From Alphaproteobacteria bacterium (GTDB lineage Bacteria; Pseudomonadota; Alphaproteobacteria; Sphingomonadales; Sphingomonadaceae), in assembly GCA_005883305.1 (NCBI GenBank), contig VBAC01000001.1, forward strand, positions 2,542,001 through 2,606,000: a stretch of DNA of 64,000 nt, written 5' to 3'. The notes below the pieces were generated by a model. The model had not been told where the DNA came from, made no database searches, and saw only the letters and a list, made by a program, of their open reading frames with translations. A program made the translations under genes and the position numbers. Of the stretch, positions 58,549 through 64,000 are shown piece by piece. Numbering within the stretch: the first letter of the stretch is position 1; each line of letters starts with the position of its first letter.

Positions 58549-61500
58549 ATGAACGCTGTCGATGAACTTCAAGAGTCCGCCTCTGCCGGAAAGTTAGTAG
58601 TCGTAATGGGTGCCGGCGTGAGCCTGGCCCTTAACGATGGGAAAAGGCCGGCCCGAACGTGGGCAGGGCTTCTGGAAAGCGCCTTTCGATTCGCGAAGCA
58701 AAAAGGCAAAATTAATGACGTTCAGTTGGCTAGATGGACCGAAGCGTTGTCATCTCCAGACATGGACGAGCTACTCGGGGCGGCCGAATTCATAATCCGA
58801 AAATTGGGAGGTCGGGCAGGGCTTTTGTACGCGCGCTGGTTGGAGGGGGAATTAGGTCCACTTCGAGCGGGCAAAGGACCAATGGAAGGCGCCGTTGCCG
58901 CCTTGGTTCGCGCCAACGTCCCGATCTGCACATTGAACTATGACACGTTGATCGAACAGGCGGCAAGCCTGCCCTCCCTAACCCTTCACGACACACGGAA
59001 GGTCATGGAATGGGCGAGGAAAGAAGCTCCAGGAATCCTCCATTTGCACGGCATCTGGGATAATCCCCAATCCGTCGTTTTGGGCGTTTCAGATTACAAT
59101 GAGGCAGTTGACGACAAATTTCGCGAAGCGCTGCAGCGCTCACTGTCAATGTTCAATCGCTTGCTATTCGTGGGCTGTGGAGAAACTCTACAAGACCCAA
59201 ATTTCTCTAGTCTGATTGAATGGAGCAGGCGAGCGGTAGGGGGCGCTGCCCTCCAGCACTACGGGCTCATTAAGAGTGATGAGGTAGATCTTAGGCACCG
59301 CGACACGCGCTGGCATGGCTTCATTGATCCCGTATCTTACGGCGACACCTACGCGGATCTACCTAAATTTATTAGCGGAGAAATCCTGAAAAAAGTCCCG
59401 GCTGCCGGCGCTCGGACAAATCGACCTTCAAAGGTGGATTCCGACGTAATCAACCGCTATCGCGAGTTCTTAGTGTCCGATTGCGGACAAATGACTATCG
59501 AAGGCGTAAGGGCTGACGCTGATACTGCGAAGCAGAAGTTTGATATTGAACGACTATTTGTGCCGTTGCAAGTTGCAGCAATTCCTCCTGAAATTCCCGA
59601 AAGCGATCCGAAGCGCGAAGAAAAATTGAAGAGATGGCAGAAAGAGTACGCGGATCCTGTACCATTCGGACAGGCCTTAAAGACCCATCCGCGATTAGCT
59701 CTCCTAGCACTGCCGGGAGGAGGTAAGACACTTCTACTTAAGCGCTTGGCGGTCGCTTATGCAGAACCAAAACGGCGAACGGCGATCGCTGACGCGCTCC
59801 CGGCAACGGACCTCCTACCGATTCTAATTAGATGCCGTGAATGGCGAGACCATATCAAGCTGCCGATCTCCACATTGATTGGGCGGATTTCGGAGATCAG
59901 CGGACGACCGGAATTGGCCGGTTTACTTGAAGCTCTCGATGCTCGGTTGAAGTCCGGTCGGATTGTACTCCTCGTTGACGGACTGGACGAAATTCACAGC
60001 GACAGTGATCGATCTTCGTTTGTCGAGAATCTGGACAAGTTTTTGGAGGAGTTCCCAAAAATCAGAATGGTAGTGACTAGTCGGGAAGCAGGTTTCGCCC
60101 TCGTTGCCCCCTCCCTTTCCAGATTTTGCTCGAAGTGGAAAATTGCGCCCCTAAGTGAAGAGGCCATCGTCTCCTTATGCACACATTGGCACAATTTAAT
60201 GGGGGGATCCGGGAAAGACGCGGCCGATGAATTGCTCCAAGTAACGACGACAATATTAGGTAGCGAGGCGCTGAGGAGACTGGCCGAGAATCCTTTGCTA
60301 TTAACTATGCTCCTCGTCGTTAAACACGGATATGGGAGATTGCCTCCGGATAGGGTGAGCCTTTACGAAAGGGCAGTGGAAGTCCTGCTTGATACGTGGA
60401 ATATCAAGGGGCACGCAGCGCTAAACCCCCGGGAAGCAGTTCCACAGCTTGCTTTTCTCGCTCTCCGCCTTGTGCAGCAAGGCAAGCAAACTGCGACCGA
60501 GCGCGAGCTTCTCGAACTAATCGAGCAGTCGCGGCAGGACGTGCCCTTAGTTAGACTGTATGCCCGAGACACTCCAAGCGAATTCCTGAAGAGAGTCGAG
60601 TTGCGCTCCAGCTTGCTACTGGAAGCAGGAAGAATGGTAGAAGACGGGCGAGCGGTACCGTTTTATCAATTTAGGCACCTTACGTTCCAAGAGTATTTGG
60701 CCGCAGTGGCCGTCGTGGACGGTCATTACAGTGGGTATCGGCAGGGCGAGTCAATCCTATCACCCTTTGGATCATCAGTAACTTCCGACGAATGGAAAGA
60801 AATTGTCCCGATGGCGGCGGTCTTGGCAAAAAAGCAAGCGGACCCTCTAATCTCAAAGCTAATTAGTCTGGGCATGGAAGCTGAAAAGGACTTTGTAGAG
60901 TCAGATACGAGCGAGCATAGGCATGCATATTCCCCGTCTTATAGGATGCCCGCGCCGGTATCCAGATTGACGCAATGTCTAATCGAGGAAGCCGAGTTTT
61001 CCGTTAGCAATATTGATGATGCGCTCCGCTTGGTCGCCACATTCGCGCACGGCTGCCTAGGCCCCGAGAATTGGCCTGCACTTATGCGAGGTCCCTTTGG
61101 GCAAGCGCTATTTGAAAAAGCTTGGGTTCTTTACGCGTCACATGGCCTGCCCCGTCAGGCATATATGCGCAACACGACCGCTCTCATGGGTGTGTATCGA
61201 CGCGATGTTTCCCAGTGGGTCTGTGACTCTGCGATCGACGAATTACGCGGGAGACTGATCGGCGAGGATCAGGAACAGCACGGCCAGACTGCGGCGACCA
61301 TCTGTGGGATTATTTGGACGCGGGCCGAGGAGTCTATAGCCGCTTTGGGTAAATTGCAGCCAGAACTTGAGGCTGGGCTAGATAGCACCAAAGAGCATAT
61401 TTGGGAACATATGGCTTGGGCACTTGCCCTACTTCATGCTTATTCTGAAAGCAGCAAGTACCTCAACCGATTGAAGACTAGCAGCTTAGATATCTTGGTG

Positions 61501-61836
61501 CGGCGATGGTTCCAAGTAGAAGCAAATAAGGAAGAATCAGTAGTAGATTTTGCGATCGGAGCTACTTTCGCGTTCCGTCGAAAAAGGTGGATCCCAAAAC
61601 TGGATTTTACCCAGATCAAACTCTTGGAGATAGCGCTAGATCGCGAGGCGAGCGACACGGGGAGAAGTGAACACGGTGCGGCGGCGCTGATTGCCTATCA
61701 CGCGCGAATTCTGGATGATGAGAGCATTCTGATCCCAATATTGCGCTCCGTGGGCGGAAGAGCGGGCCACGGAAAGGATATTGGAGACATGGTTGCAAGC
61801 CTAGGTGCTGATCTGGGGTCTGATTTTGTGGAATAG
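58549..61836 (+). CDS. SIR2-NACHT defence protein (bacterial NLR-like)
   Basis: This encodes 1095 residues from the ATG at 58549, after GGGGGG. Residues 15-280 are a SIR2-like NADase: VVVMGAGVS (17-25), CTLNYDTLIE (127-136, Asn130), ILHLHG (163-168, His167) and LLFVGCGETLQDPNF. Residues 380-720 are a NACHT NTPase: Walker A LPGGGKT (388-394), Walker B VLLVDGLDE (473-481), MVVTSRE, NPLLLTML (581-588) and FRHLTFQEYLAA (708-719). The last 370 residues are a helical, unrecognised sensor region. Known relatives deplete NAD+ on phage detection and stop growth. The gene is clearly AT-richer than its neighbours, with many TTA, ATA and AGA codons, indicating recent transfer. Confidence 0.92.
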   Translation: MNAVDELQESASAGKLVVVMGAGVSLALNDGKRPARTWAGLLESAFRFAKQKGKINDVQLARWTEALSSPDMDELLGAAEFIIRKLGGRAGLLYARWLEGELGPLRAGKGPMEGAVAALVRANVPICTLNYDTLIEQAASLPSLTLHDTRKVMEWARKEAPGILHLHGIWDNPQSVVLGVSDYNEAVDDKFREALQRSLSMFNRLLFVGCGETLQDPNFSSLIEWSRRAVGGAALQHYGLIKSDEVDLRHRDTRWHGFIDPVSYGDTYADLPKFISGEILKKVPAAGARTNRPSKVDSDVINRYREFLVSDCGQMTIEGVRADADTAKQKFDIERLFVPLQVAAIPPEIPESDPKREEKLKRWQKEYADPVPFGQALKTHPRLALLALPGGGKTLLLKRLAVAYAEPKRRTAIADALPATDLLPILIRCREWRDHIKLPISTLIGRISEISGRPELAGLLEALDARLKSGRIVLLVDGLDEIHSDSDRSSFVENLDKFLEEFPKIRMVVTSREAGFALVAPSLSRFCSKWKIAPLSEEAIVSLCTHWHNLMGGSGKDAADELLQVTTTILGSEALRRLAENPLLLTMLLVVKHGYGRLPPDRVSLYERAVEVLLDTWNIKGHAALNPREAVPQLAFLALRLVQQGKQTATERELLELIEQSRQDVPLVRLYARDTPSEFLKRVELRSSLLLEAGRMVEDGRAVPFYQFRHLTFQEYLAAVAVVDGHYSGYRQGESILSPFGSSVTSDEWKEIVPMAAVLAKKQADPLISKLISLGMEAEKDFVESDTSEHRHAYSPSYRMPAPVSRLTQCLIEEAEFSVSNIDDALRLVATFAHGCLGPENWPALMRGPFGQALFEKAWVLYASHGLPRQAYMRNTTALMGVYRRDVSQWVCDSAIDELRGRLIGEDQEQHGQTAATICGIIWTRAEESIAALGKLQPELEAGLDSTKEHIWEHMAWALALLHAYSESSKYLNRLKTSSLDILVRRWFQVEANKEESVVDFAIGATFAFRRKRWIPKLDFTQIKLLEIALDREASDTGRSEHGAAALIAYHARILDDESILIPILRSVGGRAGHGKDIGDMVASLGADLGSDFVE

Positions 61837-61968
61837 CCTTTTTTTCTCCCTTGCAGGGATAAACGCCCCCGGATCGGCAATCGCCCGTCTCTAGCCGTGT
61901 CGAACAAGGGAAAAGTCGAGATTAGAGTTCGCAATTTCGGCAATTTCGGGGACACAACACCTAAGTCC

Positions 61969-62092
61969 TATTCCTCCCCCCATCCGCAGGGCCGCGATGA
62001 ACGCCTTCCGCTTCGCTGAAGCTTCAGCGGACGAGCCTGCGTCACTCCTCACCCATCCGCAGCGCCGCAATAAACGCCTCCTCCCAGCTTCG
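61969..62092 (-). repeat. lepA: Two degenerate copies of the lepA 3' end
   Basis: Minus-strand 62089-62042 reads [15 protein letters not shown]-stop, matching the true lepA end [16 protein letters not shown]-stop at 62667-62620. A second copy at about 62012-61969 reads [10 protein letters not shown] before a one-base insertion that shifts it into GGAATAG. Each copy is fused to the same palindrome, GCTTCGCTGAAGCTTC. The copies differ mainly at synonymous positions, so they look like ends of lepA genes from other strains. They do not look like recent duplicates. The rest of 61837-62122 has no gene. Confidence 0.75.
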
Positions 62093-62122
62093 CTGAAGCT
62101 TCGGCCGACGAGGCGGGGTCAC

Positions 62123-62398
62123 TTACGGATATTCCTGCCGCGCGTGGACGACGCTCACGATCTCCACCGCCTCCGCCGTCACCCGATAGACAATGATGTA
62201 ATTGGGATGGACTACCGCCTCGCGAGTGCCAGCTACGCGGCCCGGCCGGTACATATAGGGGTGGTCGGTCAGCCCCTCGGCGCAGGCCTCGATCACCGCC
62301 AGCAGCCGTTCGGCCGCGGCCGGATTTCGTTCGGCGATGTAGCGGAATATGCCCCTTGCGTCGTCTCGGGCGCTGTCGCGCCAGATCAGCTTCAGCAC
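62123..62398 (-). CDS. parE: ParE/RelE-family toxin
   Basis: This encodes 91 residues from the ATG at 62398. The ParE fold is clear: KLIWRDSARDDARGIFRYIAERNPAAAERLLAVI, GLTDHPYMYRPGRVAGTREAVV and the C-terminal NYIIVYRVTAEAVEIVSVVHARQEYP. This group poisons gyrase (ParE) or cleaves mRNA (RelE); the sequence favours the ParE side. The antitoxin gene upstream overlaps it by 7 bases. The pair is wedged between a degenerate lepA end and the real lepA. Confidence 0.92.
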   Translation of the reverse strand: MLKLIWRDSARDDARGIFRYIAERNPAAAERLLAVIEACAEGLTDHPYMYRPGRVAGTREAVVHPNYIIVYRVTAEAVEIVSVVHARQEYP

Positions 62399-62577
62399 GG
62401 CTTCTTTTGCTTGGCCTTGGCAATCACTTCGCGCATTTCCACCATCACCTGATCATGCGGCACCGGGGGCCTCGGATCAGCGAGGGACTCGGCGACCTTG
62501 CGCTTCAGCCACTCCAAATAGGACGCCTCCTGCTCGGGCGTATCGAATTCCGAGACGATGGGGGAATACTCGTTCAT
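62392..62577 (-). CDS. Antitoxin of the ParE-type pair
   Basis: This encodes 61 residues, NEYSPIVSEFDTPEQEASYL then EWLKRKVAESLADPRPPVPH and a C-terminal DQVMVEMREVIAKAKQKKPC. This is the short RelB/ParD-like antitoxin that often precedes ParE in alphaproteobacteria: an N-terminal helix-rich part and a Pro-containing linker PRPPVPHDQVM that binds the toxin. No separate DNA-binding domain is obvious. It is first in the operon and overlaps the toxin start by 7 bases. Confidence 0.85.
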   Translation of the reverse strand: MNEYSPIVSEFDTPEQEASYLEWLKRKVAESLADPRPPVPHDQVMVEMREVIAKAKQKKPC

Positions 62578-62619
62578 GCCGCTAATTTACCGCAAAACAG
62601 CCCATTCCGCAAAGTGCCT

Positions 62620-64000
62620 CTATTCCTCGCCCATCCGCAAGGCAGCGATGAAGGCCTCCTGCGGGATCGAGACGCTGCCGTACTCCCGCATCCGCTTTTT
62701 GCCCTCTTTTTGCTTCTCGAGCAGCTTCTTCTTGCGGGAAATGTCGCCGCCGTAGCATTTGGCGGTGACGTCCTTGCGGAGGGCGGCGATGGTTTCGCGG
62801 GCGATCACTTTCCCGCCGATCGCGGCCTGGATCGGGATCTTGAACAAATGCCTCGGGATCAAATCCTTGAGCCGCTCGCACAGCTGCCGCCCGCGCGCTT
62901 CCGCCGCCCCCCGATGGACGATCATGCTGAGCGCATCGACCGGCTCGCCGTTGACCAGGATGTTCATCTTGACGAGGTCGCCGTCGCGGTGGCCGGTCTG
63001 GTGGTAGTCGAAGCTCGCATAGCCGCGGCTGATGCTCTTCAGCCGGTCGTAGAAATCGAACACCACCTCGTTCAGCGGCAGCTCGTAGGTCAGCTGCGCG
63101 CGCCCCGCGACATAGGTCAAATTCTTCTGGATCCCGCGCCGGTCCTGGCAGAGCTTGAGGATCGCGCCGAGATGCTCGTCGGGCACGTAGATCACCGCCT
63201 CGATCCACGGCTCCTCGACCGCGGCGATCCGGTTCTGGTCCGGCCAGTCGGCGGGATTGTGGATCTCGATCACCTCGAGCCCGGCCTCGTCCGTCCCGAT
63301 CCGGCGCTGCGAGCCGACCGAGGCGGCCGCGTCCTTGGCCTTGTTCAAATGCACCTCGTAGATCACCGAGGGAGCCGTCGTGATGAGGTCGAGATCGTAT
63401 TCGCGGGTCAGCCGCTCCTGGATGATCTCGAGGTGGAGCAGGCCGAGGAAGCCGCAGCGGAAGCCGAAGCCGAGCGCCGCGCTGGTCTCCATCTCGAACG
63501 AGAAGCTGGCGTCGTTGAGCCGCAGCTTGGCGAGCGAATCGCGGAGCTTCTCGAAATCGTTGGCGTCGGTCGGGAACAGGCCGCAGAAGACGACCGGCTG
63601 GACCTCCTTGAACCCCGGCAGCGGCGTCTTCGTCGGTCTCTTCGCGTCGGTGATCGTGTCGCCGACGCGGGTCTCGCTGATGTCCTTGATCTGCGCGGTG
63701 ATGAAGCCGATCTCGCCCGCCCCGAGCGCGCTCAATTGCTCGATCTTCGGCCGGAACACGCCGACCCGGTCGACGAGGTGCGTGGTGCCGGCGGCCATGA
63801 AGGCGATCTGCTGGCCCTTCCTGATGACGCCGTCGATCACCCGGATCAGGATGACCACTCCGAGATAGGGATCGTACCAGCTGTCGACGAGCATCGCCTT
63901 CAGCGGCGCCGCGGAGTCTCCGCTCGGCGGCGGGATGCGAGCGACGATCGCCTCCAGCACCTCGTCGATGCCGATCCCCGTCTTGGCCGAGGTCAGCACG
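62620..64000 (-). CDS. lepA: Elongation factor 4 (LepA), C-terminal part; start lies beyond the right edge
   Basis: The visible 460 codons begin inside the GTPase domain ([24 protein letters not shown], the SAK G5 motif). They continue through domain II ([20 protein letters not shown]), EF-G-like domain III and the LepA-specific C-terminal domain ([55 protein letters not shown]). LepA acts on stalled ribosomes and in 30S assembly. The extreme 3' end is intact here, while degenerate copies of it lie 530-650 bases downstream. The N-terminal GTP-binding motifs G1-G4 are outside the window. Confidence 0.97.
   Translation of the reverse strand, partial: VLTSAKTGIGIDEVLEAIVARIPPPSGDSAAPLKAMLVDSWYDPYLGVVILIRVIDGVIRKGQQIAFMAAGTTHLVDRVGVFRPKIEQLSALGAGEIGFITAQIKDISETRVGDTITDAKRPTKTPLPGFKEVQPVVFCGLFPTDANDFEKLRDSLAKLRLNDASFSFEMETSAALGFGFRCGFLGLLHLEIIQERLTREYDLDLITTAPSVIYEVHLNKAKDAAASVGSQRRIGTDEAGLEVIEIHNPADWPDQNRIAAVEEPWIEAVIYVPDEHLGAILKLCQDRRGIQKNLTYVAGRAQLTYELPLNEVVFDFYDRLKSISRGYASFDYHQTGHRDGDLVKMNILVNGEPVDALSMIVHRGAAEARGRQLCERLKDLIPRHLFKIPIQAAIGGKVIARETIAALRKDVTAKCYGGDISRKKKLLEKQKEGKKRMREYGSVSIPQEAFIAALRMGEE

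Noticed and set aside
58549-61836. Avs-type (STAND) defence protein
   Set aside because: The NTPase has NACHT-specific segments (LLVDGLDE, NPLLLTML, FRHLTFQEYLAA) and no visible TPR array, so SIR2-NACHT is the better name, though Avs5 shares a SIR2 effector.
1-64000. CRISPR array, rRNA operon or insertion-sequence transposase
   Set aside because: No regularly spaced repeats with unique spacers, no rRNA sequence and no transposase motif were seen on reading both strands.

Overview
The window looks like a chromosome segment from a sphingomonad-type alphaproteobacterium (Sphingomonas or Sphingosinicella relative). Supporting signs are the high GC content, the alphaproteobacterial order of the cytochrome c oxidase cluster, a class I lysyl-tRNA synthetase, the rpmF-plsX-fabH-ihfA-merR operon, and many copies of the short palindromic repeat families common in sphingomonads. 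Genus and species cannot be fixed from this alone.

Positions 1-14526 are accessory DNA. At the left edge, on the minus strand, a YaaA/DUF6884-like gene overlaps a DGQHR-type gene that runs off the window. A DUF3489, DUF2924 and large serine recombinase module follows. Next is a two-gene Hachiman anti-phage system: hamA (DUF1837 nuclease) and hamB (Ski2-like helicase). A perfect hairpin and a 3' half of a tRNA-Arg(UCU) gene follow and look like an old attachment site. After these come one unknown gene and a compact phage-like operon (unknown protein, ParB-domain DNA methylase, DUF5681 protein, terminase large subunit). That operon reads away from an intact tRNA-Ser(GGA).

Positions 14600-56000 are mostly core genome. 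The main blocks are: phhB, a zincin and ccmAB; an rRNA-methyltransferase-like gene and an M16 protease; a full aa3-type cytochrome c oxidase cluster (coxB, coxA, ctaB, a small membrane protein, ctaG, coxC, DUF983, surf1); pyrE-pdxJ-acpS-lepB and an AI-2E transporter; FKBP, rpsU and an RhlE-type helicase; a prlF-yhaV toxin-antitoxin pair with a palindromic operator; a B12/radical SAM enzyme; a crotonase; a phage-like muramidase with a duplicated N-terminal repeat; an orphan Fe-S subunit; an RcnB-like protein; four exported or metal-dependent hydrolases and oxygenases; lysS; a DinG/XPD-like helicase; sixA; hicBA; and the lipid/ribosome operon rpmF-plsX-fabH-ihfA-merR. Many adjacent genes overlap by 4 bases, indicating translational coupling.

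Positions 56000-64000 are accessory again. A sphingomonad-type gene has repeat elements inside its reading frame. It is followed by a repeat-broken pseudogene and a large AT-richer SIR2-NACHT gene, a bacterial NLR-like defence protein directly preceded by a 55-codon leader ORF. A ParE-type toxin-antitoxin pair comes next, and the window ends in the 3' part of lepA. Two degenerate copies of the lepA 3' end lie between the SIR2-NACHT gene and the toxin-antitoxin pair, which suggests that the end of lepA is a repeatedly used insertion point. The two defence regions (Hachiman with the YaaA-like/DGQHR pair, and SIR2-NACHT) are the most interesting parts of the window.
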